Below are positions 1 to 6,405 of a stretch of DNA of 11,723 bases, in pieces. Under the pieces are notes generated by a model. It ran no database searches. It had not been told where the DNA came from and saw only the letters and a program-made list of their open reading frames with translations. The stretch's first letter is position 1; the number at the start of each line of letters is the position of its first letter. The stretch lies in the NCBI GenBank assembly GCA_025936275.1, contig JAICTR010000039.1, positions 1-11,723 of the forward strand. The letters run 5' to 3'. The DNA comes from Burkholderiales bacterium (GTDB lineage: Bacteria > Pseudomonadota > Gammaproteobacteria > Burkholderiales > Usitatibacteraceae). The position numbers and the translations under genes are program-made.

Positions 1-470
1 CCGCGGCGCCGCTCGCTGTCGATGTCGCCCTCGAAGCCCTCGAGGATGTTGTAGGCGTGCGTGAAGCCGGCCGCCGCCGCGGCCTGCGCCGCGTGGTGCG
101 AGCGAACGCCGCTGCGGCAGAGGAAAAGCAGCGGCTCGTCGCGCGCGGCGAGGTTGTCGAGCTGGGCGATGAAATCCGCGCTCGCCTGCTGCTCGCCGTA
201 GCGGCGCCATTCGACCAGCGGAGCGCCGGGCACATGGCCCACGAGCTCCCATTCGGGCCGCGTACGCACGTCGACGATCGTCGCGGCGCCCAGGCGCTGC
301 AGGAGCCACGCTTCGCGCGGCGTGACCGCGCCGGCATACGCGAGCGAGCCGTCGCGCGCCCGTTGCGCGGCGCGGGCAAGGATCGAGCGGGGGTCGTTGC
401 GCTCCGGCAGCGGCGCGACGTGCGCGGGCGCCGCGGATTTCGCCGCCGTCCGGGAGCCGATCGCGCTCAC
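1..470 (-). CDS. Rhodanese-domain protein (sulfurtransferase), C-terminus cut by window edge
   Basis: Probable single-domain rhodanese that carries sulfane sulfur on an active-site cysteine and passes it to an acceptor. I read 156 codons from a GTG at 470-468; the end lies beyond base 1. The first ~45 residues are an Ala/Arg-rich extension. The rhodanese fold follows, with IVDVRTRPEWE at ~65-75, GHVPGAP at ~78-84 and the active-site loop CRSGVRS at 118-124 (Cys118 catalytic). The segment NILEGFEGD near 141-149 is typical of the fold's C-terminal part. The GTG overlaps the stop of fpr in a GTGA tetranucleotide, so it is the last visible gene of the cysI-DUF934-cobA-fpr operon and probably translationally coupled. 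No signal peptide is visible, so it is likely cytoplasmic. A link to sulfite or sulfide metabolism is inferred from context. The physiological donor and acceptor cannot be read from sequence. Confidence 0.88.
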   Translation of the reverse strand, partial: MSAIGSRTAAKSAAPAHVAPLPERNDPRSILARAAQRARDGSLAYAGAVTPREAWLLQRLGAATIVDVRTRPEWELVGHVPGAPLVEWRRYGEQQASADFIAQLDNLAARDEPLLFLCRSGVRSHHAAQAAAAAGFTHAYNILEGFEGDIDSERRR

Positions 471-1240
471 CAGTAGTTCTCCACCGCGAGATGACCCGGC
501 TCGCCGCGGCGCGAGAGCCGGAAGCCGCGCTCGATGAGGAGCTTGCGCGAGTCCTCCACCATCTCGGGATTGCCGCACAGCATGATGCGCGAGCGCTCGT
601 GGTCGAGCCTCAAGCCGATGTTCTCCTCGAGCACGCCGTTGGCGAGGAGCTTGGTCACGCGGTCGCGCAGCGTCCCCGGCACCGGCTCGCGAGTCACGAT
701 CCGCGCGTAGCGCAGCTTGTGGGCGAGCTCGGCGTAGTACTCGCTCGACTCGAAGCCGCGGATCAGGTCCTCGTAGGCGAGCTCCGGCTGCGTGCGCACG
801 CTCTGCACCAGCACCAGGTTGTCGTAGCTCTCCCAGGTCGCGAGGTCGTGCAGGATCGAGAGGAAGGGCGCGAGCCCGGTGCCGGTCGCGAGCATCCACA
901 GGTCGCGGCCCGCCTCGAAGCGGTCGGTGGTGAGGAAGCCGTAGCTCTTGCGCTCGACGAGGATCTCGTCGCCCTCGCGCAGCTTCGAGAGCCGGCTGGT
1001 GAACGCGCCGCCCGGCACCACCACCGAGAAGAACTCGAGGTGCTCGTCATACGGAGACGAAGCGATCGAATACGCGCGCCACACGACGTCGCCCTCGGGG
1101 GCGCGCACGCCGAGGCGCGCGAACTGGCCGGGCACGAAGCGATAGCCGCGGTCGCGCGTGGTGCGGAAGGAGAAGAGGCTCTCCGTCCAGGGCTTCACGT
1201 GGGTGAGGGTCTCGATGGTGTATTTGTCGGGGCTGCTCAT
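467..1240 (-). CDS. fpr: Ferredoxin/flavodoxin-NADP+ reductase (Fpr type)
   Basis: A 257-residue FAD flavoprotein that exchanges electrons between NADP(H) and ferredoxin or flavodoxin in the cytoplasm. The length fits the bacterial Fpr subclass. Visible motifs are the FAD-binding RAYSIAS at 55-61, the phosphate-binding stretch around GGAFTSRL at 77-84, the NADP-binding GTGLAPFLSIL at 120-130, MLCGNPEM at 220-227, and a C-terminal ENYW resembling the aromatic tail of E. coli-type Fpr that stacks on the flavin. The ATG at 1240 lies 6 bases after the cobA stop; no clear Shine-Dalgarno is seen, so coupling to cobA is likely. Its place in an operon with a sirohaem reductase and without a CysJ flavoprotein suggests it supplies electrons, through a ferredoxin or flavodoxin encoded elsewhere, to the CysI-type enzyme. 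That electron route is inference. Confidence 0.93.
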   Translation of the reverse strand: MSSPDKYTIETLTHVKPWTESLFSFRTTRDRGYRFVPGQFARLGVRAPEGDVVWRAYSIASSPYDEHLEFFSVVVPGGAFTSRLSKLREGDEILVERKSYGFLTTDRFEAGRDLWMLATGTGLAPFLSILHDLATWESYDNLVLVQSVRTQPELAYEDLIRGFESSEYYAELAHKLRYARIVTREPVPGTLRDRVTKLLANGVLEENIGLRLDHERSRIMLCGNPEMVEDSRKLLIERGFRLSRRGEPGHLAVENYW

Positions 1241-1246
1241 GGTGGG

Positions 1247-1999
1247 TCAGGCGGTTTTCAGGGAAACGGAATCCGGGGAAGCGTGGACGCCCGCGCGCTC
1301 GCGCAGCGCCTCGCCCACCAGCATCATCACGGGACCGGCGAAGGCTTGCGGTTCGGCGGCGAGCAGCGCGCCCAGCGTCGTGAAGCGGCGCCGCTCGTCC
1401 GCGAGGCTCGCGTTCTCGATGAAGGCGACCGGCGTCTCGGGCGCCTTGCCGCCTTCGACCAGCGCGGCCGCGATGCGCGGCGCGGCCCCCGCGGCCATGT
1501 AGAGCGCGGCGGTATCGGCGGCGAGCGCCACGGCGAGCCAGTCGCCCTCGCTCTCGCCGCGTCCCACGCGCGGCGTGAGGAACGCGACGCTGCGCGCCAC
1601 GCCGCGACGCGTGAGCGAAACCTGGAGGCTCGCGGCGGCGGCGAGCGCCGAGGTCACGCCCGGCACCACCTCCGCTTCGACGCCCGCTTCGGCGAGCGCA
1701 TCGAGCTCTTCCTGCGCGCGCCCGAAGAGCATCGGGTCGCCGCCCTTCAGGCGCACCACGGTCGCGTAGCGGCGCGCGGCCTGCACCATCACGCGATGGA
1801 TGAAGCGCTGCTCGGTGGACACCTTGCCGTAGCGCTTGCCGACATCCACGAGCCGCGCGTGGCGCGCCAGCGCGAGCGTTTGCGGATGCACCAGCGCGTC
1901 GTGCAGCACGATGTCGGCCGATTCCAGCAGCCGCGCGGCGCGCAGCGTGAGGAGATCCGGCGCGCCGGGGCCGGCGCCCACGAGATACACCTTACCCAT
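1247..1999 (-). CDS. cobA: Uroporphyrinogen-III C-methyltransferase (SUMT, CobA/CysG-A type)
   Basis: A 250-residue S-adenosylmethionine-dependent methyltransferase that converts uroporphyrinogen III to precorrin-2, the branch point to sirohaem and cobalamin. Family motifs are clear: VGAGPGAPDLLTL at 7-19 (SAM loop), RLKGGDPMLFGR at 83-94 and VVPGVTSA at 111-118. It is a stand-alone SUMT; the dehydrogenase/ferrochelatase half of a full CysG (about 200 extra N-terminal residues) is absent, so those steps need another gene. The chosen ATG at 1999-1997 starts directly at the conserved MGKVYLVGAG and overlaps the upstream DUF934 gene by 8 bases. An open frame continues upstream to 2377, but that part is a shadow of DUF934. 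Its operon partner is the sirohaem-dependent sulfite reductase, so its likely main job here is sirohaem supply. Confidence 0.95.
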   Translation of the reverse strand: MGKVYLVGAGPGAPDLLTLRAARLLESADIVLHDALVHPQTLALARHARLVDVGKRYGKVSTEQRFIHRVMVQAARRYATVVRLKGGDPMLFGRAQEELDALAEAGVEAEVVPGVTSALAAAASLQVSLTRRGVARSVAFLTPRVGRGESEGDWLAVALAADTAALYMAAGAAPRIAAALVEGGKAPETPVAFIENASLADERRRFTTLGALLAAEPQAFAGPVMMLVGEALRERAGVHASPDSVSLKTA

Positions 2000-2519
2000 G
2001 GCGCACCTCCACGGCCGCGCGCTTGCGGAAGAGCGGCACCGGGTCGTCGACGCTTCCCTGGTAGCGCAGCGAGAAATCGCCGAACGCGGCGAGCGCCGCC
2101 TCCGGATCGCGATGCTCGGGCAGGCGATAGGAATCGAATCCCACGCGCGCGAGGTAGAAGAGCTGGTCGCGGCCGATGTCGCCGAAGGCGCGCAGCTCGC
2201 CCGCGTAGCGGTAGCGCCGGCGCAGCAGCGACGCGGTGGAGTAGCCGCGGCCGTCGGTGAATTTCGGAAAGCGCACGGCGACGAGTGCCAGGCGCGGCAG
2301 GTCGGCCGCGATCTCGCCGGGCTCGTCGTGAGGCTCCAGCCACACGCCGAGGGGCTCGAGGCGCGCGAGGAGCGCATCGCGTCGCGCCTTCCACACCGCG
2401 AGCGGCACGACGATCGCGCCGTGCGGGAGGGCCTGCAGGTCCTCGCCCTCGTCGAGGCCCACGAAGCGCCACGCGTCGGGCTCGACCCGCCCGTGGCGGA
2501 TCACGCGCTCATGCGGCAC
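1992..2519 (-). CDS. DUF934 protein of the sulfite reductase operon
   Basis: A 175-residue protein of the DUF934 family, which typically sits directly after cysI-type genes in beta- and gammaproteobacteria (for example after cysI in Pseudomonas) and has no established biochemical function. The family core is easy to see: VRFPKFTDGRGYSTASLLR at ~82-100, then GELRAFGDIGRDQLFYL at ~107-123 and a GFDSYRL segment. There is no signal peptide, membrane segment or cysteine metal site. The start is a GTG at 2519-2517 that overlaps the cysI stop codon region by 11 bases. An ATG closer to the cysI stop (2512-2510) is out of frame and ends after three codons, and the next in-frame candidate is another GTG a few codons later. 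An accessory role in sulfite reduction or sirohaem handling is inferred only from position. Confidence 0.9.
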   Translation of the reverse strand: MPHERVIRHGRVEPDAWRFVGLDEGEDLQALPHGAIVVPLAVWKARRDALLARLEPLGVWLEPHDEPGEIAADLPRLALVAVRFPKFTDGRGYSTASLLRRRYRYAGELRAFGDIGRDQLFYLARVGFDSYRLPEHRDPEAALAAFGDFSLRYQGSVDDPVPLFRKRAAVEVRHG

Positions 2520-4185
2520 GGGCGAGCTCCTTCCCGGCGCCGTAGACGCGCGTCTTGAAGGGCGCGATGCCGATGCGCTCGACGGTATCGACGAAGCGCT
2601 CGGCGTCCACGCGGTGCTCGAGGTAGGTCGCGATGAGCTTCTCCACTACCTCGGGCATCTGCGCCGCGGCGAACGAGGGCCCGATCACGTGGCCCAGGGC
2701 CGCCTCGCGACCCTGCCGCCCGCCGATCGTCACCTGGTACCACTCGCTGCCATTCTTGTCGACGCCGAGGATGCCGATGTGGCCCACGTGATGGTGGCCG
2801 CAGGAATTCATGCAGCCGGAGATGTTGAGGTCGAGCTCGCCGACGTCGTGCTGGTAGTCGAGGTCCTCGAAGCGCTGCAGCAGCGCCTCGGCGATCGGCA
2901 GCGTCTTCGCGTTGGCGAGCGAGCAGAGGTCGCCGCCCGGGCAGGAGATGATGTCGCCGACGAGCCCGACGGTGGGCGTTGCGAGCCGCGCGCCGCGGAT
3001 GCGCTGCCAGAGGTCGTGCAGGTCGCGCTCGCGCACGTCGGGCAGCACCAGGTTCTGCTCGTGCGTCACGCGCACCTCGCCGAAGCCGTAGCGATCCGCG
3101 AGGTCGGCCACCAGGTCCATCTCGTCCGCGGTGATGTCGCCGGGCGGCGTGCCCGCGCGCTTGAGCGAGAGCGTGACCGCGGCGTAGCCCGGCCGCTTGT
3201 GCGCATGGACGTTGCGCCCCACCCAGCGCGCGAAGGCGCGGTCGGAGGCGACGGCATAGGCGAAGGCCTGGTCGTCGTCGGAGGGCGGCTCGTAGGCGGG
3301 CGGCGCGAAATGCGCGGCGACGCGCGCGTATTCCGCGTCGGTGATGACGTTCTGCGAATCCTGCAGCTCGGCCCAGTCCTCCTCGACGCGCGCGCGGAAT
3401 TCCTCCACGCCGAGCGTCTTCACGAGGATCTTGATGCGCGCCTTCCAGATGTTGTCGCGCCGCCCGTAGCGGTTGTAGACGCGCAGGATGGACTCGCAGT
3501 AGGTGAGCACGTGGCGCCACGGCACGAAGTCGCGGATCACCTCGGCGAGGATCGGCGTGCGGCCCATGCCGCCGCCGGCATGCACGCGGAAGCCCAGCTC
3601 GCCCGCATCGTTTCGCCGCAGCTCGAGGCCGATGTCGTGAAGCTTCAACACCGTGCGATCCTCGGCCGACGCGTTCACCGCGATCTTGAACTTGCGCGGC
3701 AGGTACGCGAACTCCGGATGGAAGCTCGCCCATTGCCGCACGATCTCGGCGTAGGGGCGCGGATCGGCGATCTCGTCGGCCGCGATGCCCGCGAAGTGGT
3801 CCGTGGTGATGTTGCGTACATCGTTGCCGCTGGTCTGCACCGAGTGCATCTCCACCTCGGCCAGCTCGGCGAGGATGTCGGGAATGTCCTCGAGGCGCGG
3901 CCAGTTGAGCTGCAGGTTGTGGCGCGTCGTGAAGTGGCCGTAGCTCCGGTCGTACCGGCGCGTGATCGCCGCGAGCTTCCTCAGCTGCCGCGAGCCGAGC
4001 ACGCCGTAGGGCACGGCGATGCGGTACATCGGCGCATGGCGCTGGATGTAGAGCCCGTTCTGCAGGCGCAGCGGCCGGAACTCGTCCTCGGAGAGCTCCC
4101 CGGCGAGGAAGCGGCGCGTCTGGTCGCGGAACTGCGCGACGCGCTCGGCGATGATCTTCCGGTCGTGCTCGTCGTAGCGATACAT
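2509..4185 (-). CDS. cysI: Sirohaem/[4Fe-4S] nitrite/sulfite reductase (CysI type)
   Basis: A 558-residue cytoplasmic haemoprotein that carries out six-electron reduction, most likely of sulfite to sulfide, in assimilation. It shows the duplicated ferredoxin-like and sirohaem domain pattern of the nitrite/sulfite reductase family: TTRHNLQLNW at ~86-95, TSGNDVRNI at ~118-126, and the cluster ligands as C415-x5-C421 (CPGGDLC) and C458-x3-C462 (CMNSC) followed by GHHHVGHIG. All four cluster cysteines are present. Sulfite rather than nitrite as substrate is inferred from the divergent cysB, the DUF934 gene and cobA. It resembles the single-polypeptide class seen in Pseudomonas and betaproteobacteria rather than the enterobacterial CysI that pairs with CysJ. 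The ATG at 4185 has AAAGGAG at 4204-4198, about 12 bases upstream, slightly far but usable. It is the first gene of its operon. Confidence 0.93.
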   Translation of the reverse strand: MYRYDEHDRKIIAERVAQFRDQTRRFLAGELSEDEFRPLRLQNGLYIQRHAPMYRIAVPYGVLGSRQLRKLAAITRRYDRSYGHFTTRHNLQLNWPRLEDIPDILAELAEVEMHSVQTSGNDVRNITTDHFAGIAADEIADPRPYAEIVRQWASFHPEFAYLPRKFKIAVNASAEDRTVLKLHDIGLELRRNDAGELGFRVHAGGGMGRTPILAEVIRDFVPWRHVLTYCESILRVYNRYGRRDNIWKARIKILVKTLGVEEFRARVEEDWAELQDSQNVITDAEYARVAAHFAPPAYEPPSDDDQAFAYAVASDRAFARWVGRNVHAHKRPGYAAVTLSLKRAGTPPGDITADEMDLVADLADRYGFGEVRVTHEQNLVLPDVRERDLHDLWQRIRGARLATPTVGLVGDIISCPGGDLCSLANAKTLPIAEALLQRFEDLDYQHDVGELDLNISGCMNSCGHHHVGHIGILGVDKNGSEWYQVTIGGRQGREAALGHVIGPSFAAAQMPEVVEKLIATYLEHRVDAERFVDTVERIGIAPFKTRVYGAGKELARAA

Positions 4186-4288
4186 GGCGGGACTCGGCTC
4201 CTTTGCGCCATGGTGCCGCGATGCTACATTCCTGAAAAATACTTATTTGTGATATTCATAGAACCCTCGGGAATCTACGGTCGAGCCC
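4186..4288. promoter_or_regulatory. Divergent cysI/cysB promoter region with AT-rich island
   Basis: The 103 bases between the cysI and cysB start codons are the only place both transcripts can begin. Bases 4229-4263 contain 8 G or C out of 35, in sharp contrast to the surrounding ~70% GC. Such a block suits promoter elements and LysR-type operator DNA. ATTCC at 4228-4232 and GGAAT at 4270-4274 form a spaced inverted pair, and ATTC at 4254-4257 pairs with GAAT at 4271-4274. A possible minus-strand -10 (TATTTT, 4241-4236) has no good -35 at the normal distance, which fits an activator-dependent promoter. CysB activating cysI and repressing itself is known for the family; binding here is inference. 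Confidence 0.6.
4198..4204 (-). promoter_or_regulatory. Ribosome binding site of cysI (AAAGGAG)
   Basis: On the minus strand AAAGGAG ends 12 bases before the cysI ATG. It is the only good Shine-Dalgarno match in the divergent region and supports the ATG at 4185. The spacing is longer than the usual 5-9 bases. Confidence 0.5.
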
Positions 4289-5230
4289 ATGAACCTGCAG
4301 CAGCTGCGCTACGTGAGCGAGGTGGCGCGCCGCAACCTCAACGTCTCCGAGGCCGCCGAGGCGCTGCACACCTCGCAGCCCGGCGTCTCGAAGCAGATCC
4401 GCGCGCTCGAGGAGGAGCTGGGGGTCGCCATCTTCGTGCGCCAGGGGCGCCGCTTCACCTCGCTCACCGATGCCGGGCGGGAGATCGTCGCGGCGGCGGA
4501 CCGCATCCTCTCGGAGCTTTCCAACCTCAGGGCGGTGGGCGAGGAGTTCGCGCACCACGCCAAGGGCGCGCTCGCGGTGGCGGCGACGCACACGCAGGCG
4601 CGCTACGCGCTGCCCGAGGCGGTGAGCGCGTTCAAGAAGCGCTATCCGGAGGTGAAGCTCAAGATCCTGCAGGGCAATCCGCACCAGCTCGCGCGCATGG
4701 TGATCGCCGGCGAAGCGGACGTGGCCATCGCCACCGAGGCGCTCGACCAGTACGCGGAGCTCGTCACGGTGCCGTGCTACCAGTGGCACCACTGCGTGGT
4801 CGTGCCCGCGCGCCACGCGCTCACGCGCGTGAAGCCGCTCACGCTCGATGCGATCGCGCGGCATCCGCTCGTCACCTACGATCCGACGTTCGCCGGGCGA
4901 AGCGCGCTCGACCGGGCCTTCGCCGCGCGTGGCCTGCACCCGGAGATCGCGCTCACCGCGCTCGATTCGGACGTGATCAAGTCCTACGTGGGGCTCGGGC
5001 TCGGCGTGGGCATCATCTCGTCGCGCGCATACCGCAAGGGCAAGGACGAAGGGCTGGTCGCGCTCGATTGCGACCATCTCTTTCCGGCGCAGACCACGCG
5101 GCTCGCGCTGCGCCGCGGCGCGTACCTGCGCGGCTACACGGTGGAATTCGCGCGCCTGCTCGCGCCGCACCTGCGCGCCGAGGACCTCGAGCGCCTGGCG
5201 AAGGGGACCGAGGAGGATTTCTCGATTTAG
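4289..5230 (+). CDS. cysB: LysR-family sulfur-assimilation regulator CysB
   Basis: A 313-residue LysR-type transcriptional regulator. The N-terminal winged helix-turn-helix spans about residues 1-60 (LHTSQPGVSKQIRALEEELG at 27-46), and a periplasmic-binding-like effector domain follows. Residues 100-103 read THTQ within ATHTQARYALP, matching in position and sequence the T100, T102 and Q103 that bind sulfate in enterobacterial CysB. This separates it from generic LysR proteins and supports CysB or its close paralogue Cbl. CysB normally activates sulfate-assimilation genes under sulfur limitation with N-acetylserine as inducer. It is divergent from the cysI operon 103 bases away, the classic LysR arrangement with a target operon. 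No strong Shine-Dalgarno precedes the ATG. The gene converges on the Rieske-like gene with 9 bases between stop codons. Confidence 0.93.
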   Translation: MNLQQLRYVSEVARRNLNVSEAAEALHTSQPGVSKQIRALEEELGVAIFVRQGRRFTSLTDAGREIVAAADRILSELSNLRAVGEEFAHHAKGALAVAATHTQARYALPEAVSAFKKRYPEVKLKILQGNPHQLARMVIAGEADVAIATEALDQYAELVTVPCYQWHHCVVVPARHALTRVKPLTLDAIARHPLVTYDPTFAGRSALDRAFAARGLHPEIALTALDSDVIKSYVGLGLGVGIISSRAYRKGKDEGLVALDCDHLFPAQTTRLALRRGAYLRGYTVEFARLLAPHLRAEDLERLAKGTEEDFSI

Positions 5231-5239
5231 AAGCCGCGG

Positions 5240-5941
5240 TCAGCAGCGCGCCCACTGCACGCTGTAGCGCTCCAGCGGCAGCACCACCGTGGTCGCCTCG
5301 ACGCCGGCGCGCGCCTTGTTGCCCATCTCGAGCTCGAGGCGGAAGGCGTACTTGGCGAAGAACTCGTCGAACTTCTCGCCGCCGAACGTGCCGACCGCGT
5401 ACACCTCGTCCGCGGCCTTCTCGTGCTCGAGGAGGATCGTCGCGAGCGGCTGCGGCGCGGGACCCGAGACCACGCGCGCTCCGGCCGCGGGATCGTAGAC
5501 GCTGCGATCCGAGCAGCACGTGATGACGCGTCCCTTGCCGGCCACCGGGCTCGGCGCCTCGCGGTAGCCGATGAAGGTCACCTGCCGCGTGGGATAGGCC
5601 ATCTTGTGCGCGCAGATCGCCGAATACGCGACCACGGACTTCTCCGTGCCGACGCCGCCTTCCCATCGATAGCGCGCGCCGGCTTCGGTCTGCAGCTCCA
5701 CGCCGCCGGGCGCGGCGCGATCGAGGCGCAGCAGGAAGCACGGCGTCGCCGCGTACGGGTAATCGAAGACGTAGTTCGCGCCGACCTTGAGCTCGCCGAG
5801 CCGGATCGCGCGGCCCTTCTCGTCGACGAGGCGGGTGCGCGCGTAGCTCTTCACCGGCAGCGGCGCGCCGCCCGCCGCAGGCGCGAGCGCCACGCCGGCG
5901 GCGGAAGCCGAGCACACCTTCACGAAGTCGCGCCGCTTCAT
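5240..5941 (-). CDS. Tat-exported Rieske-like protein with atypical cluster motif
   Basis: A 233-residue protein whose N-terminus (MKRRDFVKVCSASAAGVALAP) is a twin-arginine signal: RRDFVK, then a hydrophobic stretch and an AAGGAP-type cleavage region near residue 25. It should fold in the cytoplasm, often with a cofactor, and be exported. A Rieske-like segment follows: C110-A-H112 in AICAHKMAYP, then C142-C143-S-D-R in TCCSDRSVYDP and a VSGPAPQPL tail typical of Rieske proteins. The usual second CxxH is not present: the residues after the cysteines are Ser, Asp and Arg, and the disulfide cysteine after the first CxH is Ala. The cluster may be altered or absent. The ATG at 5941 overlaps the thioesterase stop as ATGA, so it ends the moaA-moeA operon. 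The fold-level call is fairly sure; the redox role is unknown. Confidence 0.78.
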   Translation of the reverse strand: MKRRDFVKVCSASAAGVALAPAAGGAPLPVKSYARTRLVDEKGRAIRLGELKVGANYVFDYPYAATPCFLLRLDRAAPGGVELQTEAGARYRWEGGVGTEKSVVAYSAICAHKMAYPTRQVTFIGYREAPSPVAGKGRVITCCSDRSVYDPAAGARVVSGPAPQPLATILLEHEKAADEVYAVGTFGGEKFDEFFAKYAFRLELEMGNKARAGVEATTVVLPLERYSVQWARC

Positions 5942-6405
5942 GGCGAGGCCTCCGGCGCATCGCGCGGAAGGATGAGGCAGCTGCTGGTGCCGTGCACGAG
6001 GAGCTTCCCGGCGCCATCCACGATGCGGCCCTCGCACAGCGCGATGCGCCGCCCGCCATGCACCACCAGGCCTTCGGCGCGCACCTCGGTGCCGGGCGCG
6101 ATCGGGCGCAGGAAGTTCAGCTTGAGGTCGAGCGTGGTGAAATCGTGGCGCGCGTCGAGCGTGGTGAGCGCGGCGAGCGTCATGGCGGTATCCAGGATCG
6201 CGGCGGACCATCCGCCATGGGTCGTGCCGATCAGGTTCAGCGACGCGGCCTCGGGCTTGCCGGCGAAGACGATGCGCCCCGGCTCGACCTGCACCGCGCG
6301 GAAGCCGAGCGTCTCGCCGATCGGGATGTTCGCCACCTCGCCCGCGACCAGTTGCCGCAGGAAATCGAAGCCGTTCACTTTCCGATCGAGCGCGGCGGTG
6401 CTCAC
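5938..6405 (-). CDS. PaaI-family hotdog thioesterase
   Basis: A 155-residue hotdog-fold acyl-CoA thioesterase of the PaaI/YbgC-like superfamily. The signature NLIGTTHGGWSAAILDTAM lies at ~57-75, with HGG at 63-65 and Asp72 in the position of the usual catalytic acid. LDLKLNFLRPI at ~92-102 and the GTEVRAEG stretch are also typical. The likely reaction is hydrolysis of an acyl- or aryl-CoA thioester in the cytoplasm; the substrate cannot be told. The start is a GTG at 6405 in a GTGA overlap with the moeA stop, and the stop overlaps the ATG of the next gene, so it is embedded in a translationally coupled operon. The open frame continues upstream to 7347, but that part shadows moeA. Why a thioesterase sits in a molybdenum cofactor operon is not evident. 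Confidence 0.88.
   Translation of the reverse strand: MSTAALDRKVNGFDFLRQLVAGEVANIPIGETLGFRAVQVEPGRIVFAGKPEAASLNLIGTTHGGWSAAILDTAMTLAALTTLDARHDFTTLDLKLNFLRPIAPGTEVRAEGLVVHGGRRIALCEGRIVDGAGKLLVHGTSSCLILPRDAPEASP

Noticed and set aside
491..2260. A 589-codon plus-strand open frame opposite fpr, cobA and DUF934
   Set aside because: It lies antisense to three genes with clear family motifs and has low-complexity Arg/Ala/Glu/His composition without recognisable domains.
5231..5239. Possible bidirectional terminator between the convergent genes
   Set aside because: The gap is only 9 bases, and the nearby CCGCGG palindrome is too short and lacks a T-run.
2614..5523. A 969-codon plus-strand open frame across cysI and cysB
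   Set aside because: It is antisense to cysI, crosses the promoter region and runs out of frame through cysB. Its composition (Arg, Ala, His, Val rich, with no domain pattern) is that of a GC-rich shadow frame.
5240..5941. Arsenite oxidase small subunit as identity of the Rieske-like protein
   Set aside because: That family keeps a full CxH...CxxH ligand set and sits beside the large molybdenum subunit; neither is seen here.
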